Below, piece after piece: positions 45,035 through 55,804 of a stretch of DNA of 64,000 nt. The DNA comes from Oscarella lobularis (Eukaryota > Porifera > Homoscleromorpha > Homosclerophorida > Oscarellidae): the NCBI RefSeq assembly GCF_947507565.1, contig NC_089179.1, positions 2,311,747 through 2,375,746 of the forward strand, written 5' to 3'. Within the stretch, counting starts at the first letter, position 1. Every line of letters begins with the position of its first letter. The notes beneath the pieces are model-generated. The model made no database searches and had not been told where the DNA came from. It saw only the letters and a list, made by a program, of their open reading frames with translations. Position numbers and translations under genes: made by a program.

Positions 45035-45441
45035 ACGTAGACGAATTAATTGGAGAAGGAATAAAATGTAAGTAAGGGATTAGGAACAAGAATCGGAAAG
45101 GAAGCCTCAATCTCTACCAAGCGTAAGAAACGGCAGAACTATTGCGGCAAAAGTCAATGCGAACTTTGAAGAAGAATGGCAACGCTACGAAAGAGGCAAA
45201 ACTGTTAGATGGCTGTGTCACTACGTCACGATTAATGAATTATCTCAGGCGGTACCACACCAGAGCGTCTGCGGCGCGGCTATTTTGACTGTCAGAATTA
45301 GAGTTTAGGCGGCGGCAGGGCTTTTCGGTTTTGGAGGGGTGGTCTTCGCGTGTGACAAGCTACACGAGCACATGTGTTGTTGACACAGCTGGGTTTTAAT
45401 TTGATTTGTGGAATCAGTGTTTTGACTGGGGGGCCAGGTGG

Positions 45442-45595
45442 GAGCGTCCTACAGCTATCCGATTACCTGATCTGTTTCGACCGCTTACTCTTTCCGAAAA
45501 GCCATTTCTATTCGACCGAGGAACCGATCCGTTTCGATAACTTACTTGGCGGTCAGAACAGATCAGTTAATTAATCGGATAGCTGTAGGACGCTC
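45442..45595. mobile_element. 154-bp hairpin element
   Basis: Arms of about 55 bp: GAGCGTCCTACAGCTATCCG ... CTGATCTGTTTCGACCGC and, in inverse, GCGGTCAGAACAGATCAG ... CGGATAGCTGTAGGACGCTC. It is a foldback or MITE-type element; no target duplication is clear. Confidence 0.75.
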
Positions 45596-45863
45596 GAAAT
45601 GGGTGCGAACGAACGATCTTAGTGAACTTCGCGATCGTTCGTCCGCCATAATAAGCGGAGTTAAGGGCGGGGCCGTACCAGACCCTTTTTCCAAGGATCG
45701 CTAACATCCGGGGGAAAGGCGGTCTGAAACCGAGGCCACAGCCATATAGAGGTACCATAAGACAGAGACTTTTTCGATTGCGTGGCCATAGATCCCACTG
45801 TCATCTCGCCGTATTGAAATTATTCCTAATTAATTTACACCAAACACGTGACTATTTGCAAAA

Positions 45864-46052
45864 TCAGTCGTCTCTTTCATCTCCAATTGAGTCTCCTGCA
45901 TCGAATCCTTTGAATACCCTTTCGCCACAAATAATGTTGCATAAAACCTTGATACTCACGACTTTTCCGCTTCCGGGGCCTCCTTTTCGTTTTTCACGCG
46001 ATCGCGGATTATTGGCGTAAGTCACTCTTTCCAACATGATTTCAAATTTCAA
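45864..46052 (-). other. P-loop-like exon candidate
   Basis: The minus frame reads NNPRSREKRKGGPGSGK and then reaches GTCGTGAGT, a possible donor. GGPGSGK is the nucleotide-binding loop of adenylate kinases and related P-loop proteins. No downstream kinase exon can be found, and a seven-residue match may be chance. Confidence 0.25.
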
Positions 46053-46136
46053 TCAGCTTATTTGAATCAAAAAACAAAGACGTCAAGAAAAACGAAAAAC
46101 GAAAGAAAACCTGTCACGCGTTCGTCGTACATCAGA

Positions 46137-46496
46137 CTATAAACGTCGCTCTGCCTCCTCGAACACGCTTACTTTAGCTCTCTCAAAAGCCGTCAAGTGT
46201 TGCACATAGCGCAGCCTTTCTTCCTTTCTGCGCGAGGTTTTCGCGCCAGTTTCAGTCCTGGCCGCGCGAGCGCTACAAGTTCGCGCTCCTTCGTCAATAG
46301 CGTCTCCAAAGTAAACCCTCTGCCCGAACGCGGCGTCGCTGTCGCAGCGAACCGTTGCGTTTCCTTCGAAGTCCGTCACAGCAACCTGTAGCGGACGGAA
46401 TTTGAACGAATTTAACACCTTTGTTGAAAACGCCGCTTCCGCTCTCGCTCTGATATCCACCACCGATAACCGGAATTGGGCCATTTTGTCGAACAT
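46137..46496 (-). CDS. 119-residue open frame, unknown
   Basis: Starts at ATG 46494-46496 after a TGA. The sequence is protein-like, with RLSVVDIRARAEAAFSTKVL, FKFRPLQVAVTDFEGNATVR and a basic tail. The overlapping frames on both strands are less protein-like. No family is recognised. Confidence 0.35.
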   Translation of the reverse strand: MFDKMAQFRLSVVDIRARAEAAFSTKVLNSFKFRPLQVAVTDFEGNATVRCDSDAAFGQRVYFGDAIDEGARTCSARAARTETGAKTSRRKEERLRYVQHLTAFERAKVSVFEEAERRL

Positions 46497-46499
46497 GCC

Positions 46500-47580
46500 T
46501 CAACGAACGATTGATCGTCGATGAAGCTCCCAACAGAGGCTCAATTTGTCCAGCCTCTTGTAATCTTGCAACTCGATCCCCGCACGTGCAGAGGTGAGAA
46601 GGTATCCACCCCAACACGCCAACATGGACCAATTCTGTTCGCTTTTCGACGATCGAGTCCACTGTACCTCTCTTCTTTCCGCGATCTTGAAGACCTTTCT
46701 TCAGATCGTGTCGCTATATGTTCGCCGCATGCAACCGTTAACCGCCCACGCACGTCTCTACAGTTCCTTCCTAGGCGTGTTCAAGCCCAAAGGGTCTGCT
46801 ACAGTAAACGTGACGCCACCCCGTTCCCCCACCACCAACAATGAAATCCAACCAGGTCCTTTATTTTCTGAGCGCAGAAAATGGAACTTATGGTCACTCG
46901 AATCCAGCAAGTACAAAAAGATCTAATACAATCAGGTACGAAATGGATGAAAACATTGGACACATTTCACCCAAAGAGATTGATTTCCAAATTTGAGAAA
47001 CACTCTGACACAAACGAGATAGATAGAGAAAAACCTCCAAATATCAGAAGCAAACATAATAGGAAAAAGGCGTCTTAGAAAACCAAAGCCACTAAAATAC
47101 ATAACAATTAACGAAAAATAATAAAAAATGAATATTTACCTAAAATGAAACAAGGCACCTTTCTTACATCCAACACACTAAGAAAACTTCCAAAAATCCC
47201 CCACGCACAAGCACGACGATCAACACATCACACACACCACGTATCTACAAAGGAAAACGAAAAAGCGAAGCTGGCAGAAAAAACAAACAATTTAAACTTA
47301 TCTGACATCGCAGCACACTATGCCGAACAGTGCTGCAGACACAGGATAAGTCGTTGGAGTGCAGAACAGGTCGATTTTATATCCCGTTGTTCAGTTCGGA
47401 CTAGGAACAGATTCGAAAGCGTCGTTAGGTGCCTCACGTGATCCACGCATGCGCAGTGGTAACAATCGGCGATTCTTCGTCGTTTCGACAAATGCAGGTA
47501 AACGTATGTGCAGAACCGCTTTATTTGTGCATAATTGAGTAAACTACTTGGGTAGATTAGAGAAGCCAACAACACAATAG
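46500..47580. other. exon-like frames without a recognised family
   Basis: Plus frames 46881-47078 (VTRIQQVQKDLIQSGTKWMK) and 47145-47441 (KAKLAEKTNNLNLSDIAAHY) are protein-like and could be exons of one gene. No splice pairing can be shown. Confidence 0.25.
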
Positions 47581-47589
47581 GAGTCCGAG

Positions 47590-48036
47590 CCTCACTGGAA
47601 GACGGCGATAGGTACTTCGTCCTCCTCGCATTCGTACTGCTTCGTCAACTCCTCCCTTATCTTCTCGATTTCGTTTTCTTCTCGGCAATGCTGTCGTCGC
47701 AATAAATTCGGGTAAAAGCGGTTAGGAGGGCGGTGTAGTACTCCTTGAATTTAGTGGGAACCTTATAAATATTTTAGGGCATTTGCTACGAAAAAGGAGT
47801 CAGAGTCGCTGTAACTCGGAATCATCGACATCTTCTCCATAGAGATCAGTGTCCGTTCTGAAGTACGTCTCCACCACTTGATAGACGTCTTCCTCGCTGG
47901 TTTTTCTTTCTTTGGCGAGTTTTAGGGCTCTCTTCTCGATTGTGAGAAGAAAACGGCATCTCCAGACTCGAAACCAGCCCAAAATTTCGCTGAAGATGGA
48001 TTTCCGGACAAGGTGAGGAGCTTCCGGGGCAATCAT
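47590..48036 (-). CDS. small helical protein, two exons, unknown
   Basis: Exon 1 from ATG 48034-48036: MIAPEAPHLVRKSIFSEILG, RCRFLLTIEKRALKLAKERK, SEEDVYQVVETYFRTDTD, then LYGED|GTCGAT. Exon 2 begins after TTTATAAG with VPTKFKEYYTALLTAFTRIY in matching phase. That frame ends soon, but an overlapping frame, RRQHCREENEIEKIREELTK to EVPIAVFQ and a stop at 47590, looks equally real, so a one-base shift may be present. Mostly basic helix then acidic tail. No family is recognised. Confidence 0.45.
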
Positions 48037-48624
48037 TCTTAGGCATTTTTTGTCACTTTTCTTTGATCTTTTCCTTTGTTGTTTTCTGTGGAAAGCTTTT
48101 ACATTAATTTTATACTTGATTAATATCTTACCAGTATGCTATCAATCGAATCTTTTTCTTTTGTGCCCTGGAGCTTTCTGGGGCTTCGACGCACGCTCGA
48201 AATATGGGCCCCATCCAGCCTGGCATCGGGGGTTGGCTCTGTGACAGGATGAGGTCCCAGAAAGCTCCATGGCAGTAAGCGTCAATTGACGATAGCACGC
48301 TCTGCCCCACAGGCTTGGGCTAGTTCTGCTGGCCATAAGCCAGCGGGATCCGTGCCCATCGATTGCTGCTGCTCGTCTAATGAATGTTCTTCTGTTTGTC
48401 CTAGGAAAGCAGCAAAGGCTTCAGTTTATAGTTCAATTTGTGAGTTGAAGGTATGCCTTGGGATAGCCCAATTGCAAATAAGTCTTCTCTGTTTATTGTT
48501 GTGTCTGATTTCTGGGAGTCCATGTTTACATATACACTAAACCGTTGCTATAAAGTTTTTCACACGTTAGGTGTAGAATTTCCGCTTTGCTTACGTACTA
48601 ACATTGCAAACGTTTACATTAGCA
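48037..48624. other. no firm gene; small hairpin
   Basis: CTGGAGCTTTCTGGG (about 48169) and CCCAGAAAGCTCCAT (about 48257) form an imperfect inverted repeat. No gene is seen. Confidence 0.3.
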
Positions 48625-48639
48625 CTAACGTTTTACAAA

Positions 48640-50506
48640 ATAAATATTTTTCATAACGACATTATTTCTGTAGCTATGCTTCAGGTAGTTTTGTTCAATT
48701 GTGCAAAAATGTTGGCACGCCTCATACATTTCATCCGCATCCGATTCATCGCTTTCGCTCGAGAAGGCATGCCTGTTTTCCTCTAACAATCGTTCAGATT
48801 TTGTTCCAATTCCCCTTCCTTCCACGCAGTTCCAGTTGCATTTGTGGTAAATGTGAACTGGACTTCGTATAACCCCTGGTTGCATAATTTCCTGGTGCTC
48901 TTGTTTGTCTGGAAAGAGTGATAGTTGGGGAAGCTTCGTATCTGAATCGATTCTTTTATCCCCGCACGGATAATACCACTGTAGACGTATCCATGGATAC
49001 GTATAATTGTTGCAACCTAATAATTAGAATGGGTTAGACGTAGTGCATGTCTGCTCACATGTGCACTTCTTACCTGTATGAGTGAAAATCGAGATAATTC
49101 TTGCTTCCGCCTCCTTCATGCCGTCCTCCTCTGTTTGTAGTTCAACATAGTAGTCGTTGCCTTGAAATACTTCTGCAACGTCATATCTAAAGCATTTCAA
49201 TGCAAAGAAAAAGGTATGAAATTTTACTTCGATAACCTGTCTTTCAAATCGTCAGGAAATTTAATTGACGGGAACAATGAAATTGATGCTGCTTTTTTAG
49301 GAAGATTGACCCAGTGTATGTTGTAGTAAGAACGATATGCTCTAAGTAATTCGTCCCTTTCTTCGTCTGATATTGGTTTTGTTTTAGGCTTCCTCTTCTC
49401 GTAAATGGCTGCACCGACTCTGAAGTTCTCCGGTGCACTTCCGGTGGCAGAGCCGCTTTTGGATGGGCGGCCAAAACCGGATGTCAGAGTGTGTTGCACA
49501 AAAGGCAAGTCTATCAGAGACGTGCAGCCCTTGCCAAGAGGTTCAGAGAGTCTCCCTCCGCATGATAGAACATTGCCAGAAAGCTTCGTTCCCCGTCTAA
49601 GTTCTACATGTAGCATGGTTCCTCCTTTGTAAACTGGAGCCCTTCCGCTTAAAAACTTTTCAGGCGCAACCACTTCACCTACAATGAAAATTCAGCTTTC
49701 AATCAGAAGACTAGTTTACATAGTGATTACTGTACCGCTGCTGGATCCATCAAGCACTGTCTTTATTCCAACTATAAGAGCGTCTTGGAGCATTACGTCT
49801 CTTTCGATGCTTTTGTAGTTGGTACTGTGTTAGAATACTTAGAGACAGCAGTAATGGAAAATCACAGTGCATTACCTGCTTGTTTGTTCGGTTTGTATTG
49901 AGCTTCGAATGCCTGGTTGTCGTAGTTCTTCGGATGGCCCAGGAGCTCCAATTTTGGGCAAAGATGTGTGCCTGTGTGGATATTTGGCTTTTCAGCCGTT
50001 TCAACAGGCCACAACGGGAAAGCAGCCTCAAGACTATTACTGCAGAAAGTGAATAAGTACTTGTCTGCTCACTTTACATAGCAAGGCATGGTGAGAAACC
50101 ATGTGCTCTTCTAATGATTGTCTTTGCTTTTTTTGGCAGAGATGAAGAGAACATTTCGCTGATATATTGAGCCAGCAAGACAAAGCAATTAAGGACGGAG
50201 CTGATAAGACCTTTTTTAGCCACTCTTCTTCTTTTGACTTTTGGAAGCTGCCTTCATTTAGGACGTCTCCTAAAACAACAGGAAAAATTTGGTCAAGGTC
50301 AAGGATTTGCATCCCTGTCCAGTAGGCAAAGTGGTGCATCGTTGGGTACTGAAAACAAGTGTTAGAAAAAGTATCTTTTTATACAGAATCACCTTTTCTT
50401 TCGTTTTTAGTGGAATCCAACATTTGATAAGTTTGCTAACCCAGTTTTGCGTAGGAGCATTCAAAAACTTCCACAAGCATTCTATTTGAAGTTTTGCAAT
50501 GCCCAT
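48640..50506 (-). CDS. multi-exon gene of unknown function
   Basis: About eight exons with short GT-AG introns, reading from ATG 50504-50506: MGIAKLQIECLWKFLNAPTQ, then YPTMHHFAYWTGMQILDLDQ and SFQKSKEEEWLKK, then CSLHLCQKKQRQSLEEHM, then LEAAFPLWPVETAEKPNIHT and HPKNYDNQAFEAQYKPN, then KSIERDVMLQDALIVGIKTV, then EVVAPEKFLSGRAPVYKGG through FPDDLKDRLSK (49224-49673), then YDVAEVFQGNDYYVELQTEE, then YPWIRLQWYYPCGDKRIDSD and an acidic Ser/Glu/Asp tail. Splice borders and phases agree for most junctions. No domain that I can name. Its start is 21 bp from the end of the 12.2-kb element, so its 5' part may have been lost. Confidence 0.6.
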
Positions 50507-50526
50507 AGTGATGTCTTAGAGCAGAA

Positions 50527-50970
50527 TTATGGCGCGTTATCCGTGCCAAAAAGGCACTCTTGCATTTCAGCCGCTTTCTCGTTTCAGCCGCTTTCGCATA
50601 AGAGCCGGTTTCTCATTTCAGCCGGTTTCTCATTTCAGCCGGTTTGCCATGTCAGCCGCTTTCGCATTTCAGCCGCTTTCTCATTTCAGCCGGTTTCTCA
50701 TTTCAGCCGCTTTCTCATTTCAGCCGCTTTCTCATTTCAGCCGGTTTCTCATTTCAGCCGCTTTCGCATTTCAGCCGCTTTCTCATTTCAGAAGCTTTCT
50801 CATTTCAGCCGGTTTCTCATTTCAGCCGCTTTCGCATTTCAGCCGCTTTCGCATTTCAGCCAGTCTGCTATTTCTCATTTCAGCCGCTTTCGCATTTCAG
50901 CCGCTTTCGCATTTCAGCCAGTCTGCTATTTCAGCCGCTTTCTCATTTTAGCCGGTCTGCTATTTCACCA
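50527..50970. repeat. terminal module, left: hairpin plus 17-bp tandem array
   Basis: Starts TTATGGCGCGTTATCCGTGC, then a GTGCC-AAAAA-GGCAC hairpin, then about 24 copies of CATTTCAGCCGCTTTCT with G/C, T/C and T/G variants, ending CATTTTAGCCGGTCTGC. The 17-bp array is open in all three frames, which produces long but meaningless translations. Confidence 0.85.
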
Positions 50971-51016
50971 AGCAGAAATCCGGGAGCAATGACGCTTTGT
51001 CTAATCCGGATAAACC

Positions 51017-51954
51017 ATGGCGTCTTTCCCGTTTGACGACGAACTGGACGAAGAAGCCCTATGCAACTGTCTCTGTAGAGCAGGTGAATGCAGCAGAAAC
51101 CCGTAGTTGATGCCCCGTTACACGTTTTTCCCTACACTGGCATTTAGAAACTTCTAAATGCGAAGACACGGAAGGAAAACAGGAAGAATGGACTGTCAGT
51201 GACATCTTGCAAAAGGCATACAGTGTACACTGACACTGCAATCTGTAGGATGTATAACTGACTTTTCCAGGAACCCACCGAGTCTTCATTTAAAGTCGTT
51301 TTTGTTAAAGTAACAGTAACAAATCTCACAGAAACTGGAATGAGTTGGAGTGGGACCATTTCTGACCACACGGATACTTTTAAAGATAAGAAATTATTTA
51401 AACGTTTGATAGGCACTCGCTATTTAGGGAAGATGGGAGCAGCATTTAAAAGAACACTTCTTCAGCAGAGGAGCGGTTACGTCACTATTAGAAAAGGTTC
51501 TAATCTGCACCTGAAAAATGTAAAGATTTACCGAAATTTTTCATGAACTAAACGGACTGCGTCTTTCGCTTTATTGTAGGTGACTGTTTTTAATCTCGAC
51601 AGGATGAAACGTCCAGAGAAAAGATGTTTAAACATTACAGAATCCAACTTTGTTCACCATTTCCCACCTACATTGAATATTACATGAGGTTAGCAGAATA
51701 CAAATCGTGTATTGCTCCTTTTCTGCTTCTACGCTGCAAATGGCAAAAAGTTCGTCCTTACTGCATATCTGTGTGGGCCGAAGACAAAATACGTAATGAA
51801 AAATCTGTGCACTCTACCCAAACATACGCGCCTCCTCGTCACTGATCGTGCTGTGCATACGTTTGAAAGAGGCAAAAACATGGCCGTGACGCATTACAAC
51901 ATTTTTAAAGCAATCAATGCGATAGCCGTGCTACTACGAAAGACCTGGCTCTGA
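51017..51954 (+). CDS. multi-exon gene inside the element, unknown function
   Basis: Exon 1 from ATG 51017 (MASFPFDDELDEEALCNCLC) ends before GTGAATGC. Exon 2 after CATTTAG gives CEDTEGKQEEWTVSDILQKA. Exon 3 after TTTCCAG (about 51272-51546) gives ESSFKVVFVKVTVTNLTETG, SWSGTISDHTDTFKDKKLFK, IGTRYLGKMGAAFKRTLLQQ and a stop at 51546. The phases agree. Further exon-like frames follow after TCTCGACAG (KMFKHYRIQLCSPFPTYIEY, 51600-51690) and 51770-51954 (FVLTAYLCGPKTKYVMKNLC, HTFERGKNMAVTHYNIFKAI). These may be the same or a second gene. No family is recognised. An acidic Cys-containing N-terminus and a basic C-terminus are seen. Confidence 0.55.
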
Positions 51955-52186
51955 TCTAGATGTCCATTCCATGACAGTCACTGTCATCTGTTGGGCTGAC
52001 ATTAGATCTCAGTTCAGACAGATCTTCTTCAGACAATGGCAAACAAACCTCCGGCAGCAAAACATTTGCAGTTTCAGCAGATGGAACTGGGCCGTCATAA
52101 TCAACTCCGTAATCAACCCAATTTTCGCCATCCTGCGAAAAACAATATTTAGTGTAATGAAGTGGTCGTCCTTTCTAAACTTCACC

Positions 52187-52420
52187 TCAGACAAACGAGA
52201 AAATAGTTCTACGGCTGGACGATGAATTGGCCATTTGCTGTAATCCTTGGACCCACAGTTGCCGTGGACTCATCCTCAGACCGCTCATTTTGTGATTCTG
52301 CCATCCATCCCTCCACATCTTCAAATGGTCGTTTATTCGCGGTAAATACGTATAGTGAAGTGCAAAAAGGTCAATATCGCTAACAGGATTTGGCTCTCCG
52401 CAACTCTCCACGTGAGTAAA
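52187..52420 (-). CDS. rve-type integrase, C-terminal exon part
   Basis: The minus frame reads HVESCGEPNPVSDIDLFALH, YLPRINDHLKMWRDGWQNHK and MSPRQLWVQGLQQMANSS to a stop at 52187. This is the C-terminal region of the integrase family whose catalytic domain is at 57.1-58.1 kb (D+FALHYxxLPxIN, WxxHxxRTexxxSPxQLW). It is separated from the rest of the gene by a 4.67-kb retrotransposon. Confidence 0.75.
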   Translation of the reverse strand, partial: FTHVESCGEPNPVSDIDLFALHYTYLPRINDHLKMWRDGWQNHKMSGLRMSPRQLWVQGLQQMANSSSSRRTIFSFV

Positions 52421-52665
52421 TAATGGTTGGTTAGACTAGTTTAACCAGCGTTAACTGCGCTGGTGTGGGATCTGCGCGCGCTATGTTCGCCAACACCCAC
52501 GGGAGGAACGCGTGCTCGCTTTGAGATGATTGGCTGAGACCTTTGTATCCAATTGGCCCGCGGCCTTTGTGACGTCGACTCTTTCACGCTCGCACTTGGC
52601 GTCGGTCTCTGGTTTCTTGCTGCGTTGTTCTCTCGAGTTCTCGTTTCTTTCTTCATTGTTTCGCA

Positions 52666-53852
52666 ATGGATTCGGCGTCGAATAATTCGGCTTCACTGCA
52701 ACACTCCGTTGAGACGCTTCGCGAAGACGTTTCGGCCGTTCAAAATATGGTGACTGAATTATTGACTCGTTTTTCGGCGTCCACAGCTCCTCGTAAGTAT
52801 GCTAGATTATTGTTAGATTATTTTTCCGAGCGCCCCGCGTGAGTTGAGCGGGTTATTTTGGTTCGCGCGGCTGCTGTTGAATTTCTGTCATGAACGCGTC
52901 CGCTGCGCGCGTTTGTGGCTAGCTTTTAGTGGCCCGCTGCTCTGTGTCCTCTTCGGGCTCTGTATTTCGCTTTGTTTCGGCAGCGTGTAGCGGTGGCGCG
53001 GATCCGCTCGGCGCGATGCCGTCGCTCGCGAATCTGGGATCGCTCGCCGAGTCGCTCGCGTCCAATGCGCTCGCTTCAGCTGGGCCCGACGAGGCGGGAG
53101 CGTTGCAGCCGCCTGCGAAGAAGAGCGCGGCCGATCATTTTTTTCACGGCGTCGGCATTTCTCCCATTCCGGGGCGTTTGGTCCAGCGCATCGTCGACGG
53201 CGCATTCGTTGACATGGCGGAGCTATTGCCTGACAATCTGGAGCTCCTGCGTCGCGAATCGATCAACCCGTTTCCATCGAAGGATTCGAAAGTCAAGCTG
53301 CGTCAAATTTCATCGGTATCGGCGTGGGTGCAGTGTTTCGCGACTAACGTCGCAATTGTGTCGCAGTCGGCGCCGAAAAAGGTGTCGGGCATGCTAGCGT
53401 ACATGCGCCTTCTCGTGCGTGAGGCGTCTTGTCATGGCGGGATGGGCTGGCTCGCCTACGATTCGTTATTTCGCCAGCAAGCGGCGGCTGATCCTTCATT
53501 GCGTTGGGATTCGCTTAATGCCGACCTATTCAACATCACCGTCTCCGATAAGTCGCACTGTCACCTGTGCCTCAGTACAGATCACCGCACCGACGACTGT
53601 GCTTTGGCGCAGTCGCGTGACGTCAAGACGCAGCTTGCGCTGCAAACCGTCGAGGTGAGACCGAAGCCGTCGTCTCGGGAGAAGGATATTCCTATTTGTC
53701 GCTCATTCAACTCCTTTCCGCACCCGGGGTGTCGGGTGCAGAACTGCCGTTATCGGCACGTGTGTTCAGCTTGTCAGAGGCAGCATAAAGCGCTTGAGTG
53801 CCCCAGCCGTAAGTCGCAGGAAGGGCCGCCGCAGTCGCCGCGCACCTCTTGA
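52666..53852 (+). CDS. Gag of the Ngaro-like element, spliced
   Basis: Exon 1 (52666-52792) starts MDSASNNSASLQHSVETLRE and ends at GTAAGT. Exon 2 starts at 52984 after TTTCGGCAG in matching phase, so the 191-nt intron 52793-52983 is well supported. About 332 residues: an Ala/Ser-rich leader, a core with GRLVQRIVDGAFVDMAELLP, VSAWVQCFATNVAIVSQ and GMLAYMRLLVREASC, a CCHC knuckle CHLCLSTDHRTDDC, and a second Cys/His cluster (CRYRHVCSACQRQHKALEC) typical of YR-retroelement Gag. It stops at 53852. A GTAAGT at 53809, inside the last codons, offers an alternative splice into pol. Confidence 0.85.
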
Positions 53853-54034
53853 GTTGCAGCTTTTTGTCGTTTTTGCTGCGGGACTCCTGTTATGTCGATG
53901 TTGCATGGTAGTTGTGCTTTCTTGCATGTAGCTTGTGTCGTGGCATGGTTGAGCGGAATGCGCACTTGTTGCTGCCAGTATTAATAGATCTGCTGCTTGG
54001 TTCATTTTTTGTTTTCTTTCTTTCTTGGCTATAG

Positions 54035-55804
54035 CCCCCTCGTTTTATTTGGCTGTGGCGTGCAATCTTTCGGTCTCGGGGCATGCTTACACTGCGGATC
54101 TTCTCGCTCTCGACGCCTGCCGTCCTCTATCAGCGGCGCCGCCTTCTTTCGTAGTGCCACGTTCTTCTCCGGTGCGCGTCGTCGGGTTGGCTCGGGCGCT
54201 CCAGGGATTTCCGGATCGGGCTTTCGCCGACTACATCTTGTCTGGTTTTCGCGTTGGTTTTCGCGTCGGTTTTGACTACTCTTCGGCGAGATTATCTCAG
54301 GCGCGGCGCAATCTCTCTTCGGCGCGCGAGCATGCAGCGGTGGTGGACACCTACGTCGCTCTCGAATCGTCGCACCATCGTCGGTTATGCGGGCCGATCC
54401 GTGGTCAGCCTTCTGCGCTGGGAGTTCACGTCAGCCCGTTTGGCGTGATCCCTAAATCGGGCCCTCCTGGTCGCTGGCGATTGATCGTGGATTTGTCTTC
54501 CCCACGATGCCAGTGTTAATGACGGAATTTCGGCTGCGCTCGCCTCTGTCCGGTATGCTCGAATCGATGATGCTGTGCGCTTCCTTTTGCGCTTCAGCTG
54601 TCCCGTTCGCCTGGCAAAGATTGACCTCAAGGATGCCTATCGTATTATCCCAGTCCATCCGGACGACGTGCCGCTTCTCGCAACGCGTTGGAGGGGCGAG
54701 ATATTTCTGGATGCGGCTCTGCCTTTCGGTTTGCGTTCGGCGCCTAAGATTTTCTCTGCCGTGGCTGATGCTCTCTTGTGGATAATGCTTCAGAACGGCG
54801 TTTCGGCGGCGATGCACTACCTGGACGATTTTCTTTTCTTCGGCTCAGAGGATCCAGATCAGTGCGAGCGCAACCTCGCGTGTGCGCTCTCGACGTGCGA
54901 GTCGTTAGGCGTTCCGGTAGCCCATCATAAGACCGTCGGCGCTTCGTTTCAGTTAACATTTTTGGGCATTGAAATCGACACGCTAAAGCGCGAGCTGCGT
55001 CTCCCCGCTGAGAGGTTGCTCCGTCTGAGGTCGGCTTGCACGGATTGGCTGGCTTGCAAAGTGACAACTAAGCGGCGGCTGTTATCGTTGATATGTCTTC
55101 TTCATCACGCGGGGACGGTCGTTCGTCCTGGTCGGTCGTTTGTTCGGCGGCTAATTGCTTTGTCGGCCTCGGTGCGGTCTCTTGATCGGCCTTTGCGTTT
55201 GAATAGAAGCGCTCGGGATGATATTTTGTGGTGGCACGCCGTGGCCGCCGATTGGAATGGCTGTTCGTGGTTTGATTCCTTGGGGCTCCGTTCGCCGTCG
55301 GTGGTTCTACGGTCCGACGCGTCGGGGTCTTGGGGTTGCGGCGCGTTTGTTGGTCGGCGCTGGCTACAGTGGCAATGGGATGAAACATGGGCAGCTCGAT
55401 CTATCGCTCCTAAGGAGGCGTTAGCGGTGGTTCTGGCGGCGGCAGTTTGGGGTGATTTGTGGCACGACCAGTGTGTTCGGGTGGAGTCTGACAACGCCAC
55501 TGTCGTGTGCGCTATCTCGTCGGAATCATGCCGGGATCCATCAGTTATGCACCTAGGACGGGTTCTGCAGTTTCTGGCTGCTCGCCATGGTTTTTTCATC
55601 GTGGCTTCTCACATTGCGGGCTCTAGTAATTCGACGGCTGACGCCCTATCTCGCTCGGTGCCTTCTGCTGAATTTTTGCGTTTGTTGCAGCTCGACCCGG
55701 CGCCCGTTCGTTGGAAGCCCGGTCTTCTTCGCTGGCTAGAAGAGCCCCTGTGGACCTCATCCGATTGGAGAGCTTTGCTGCTTCCCTCTTGGAGAATGGA
55801 TTAG
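54035..55804 (+). pseudogene. reverse transcriptase-RNase H of the Ngaro-like element
   Basis: The first frame after GGCTATAG (54034) covers the N-terminal RT (VSPFGVIPKSGPPGRWRLIV, DLSSP). Near 54500 one base is missing and the frame continues as AKIDLKDAYRIIPVHPDD, ALPFGLRSAPKIFSAVADAL, YLDDFLFFG (the YxDD catalytic box), and then RNase H (LRSDASGSWGCGAFVG, APKEALAV, VESDNATVV, SNSTADALSR). It stops at 55804. One frameshift only; otherwise complete. The 53808/54035 splice would join gag in frame to pol. Confidence 0.85.

Noticed and set aside
45864-46052. Adenylate kinase gene from the GGPGSGK motif
   Set aside because: A seven-residue match only; no lid or AMP-binding exons on either side. 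Listed as a candidate exon at low confidence.
50529-51036. Three overlapping long Phe/Ser-rich frames
   Set aside because: A 17-bp array lacking stops opens all three frames with the same short motif. This is a repeat artefact, not protein.
54744-55599. Arg/Thr-rich minus-strand frames over the retrotransposon
   Set aside because: Antisense of RT-RNase H, which has the full motif set.
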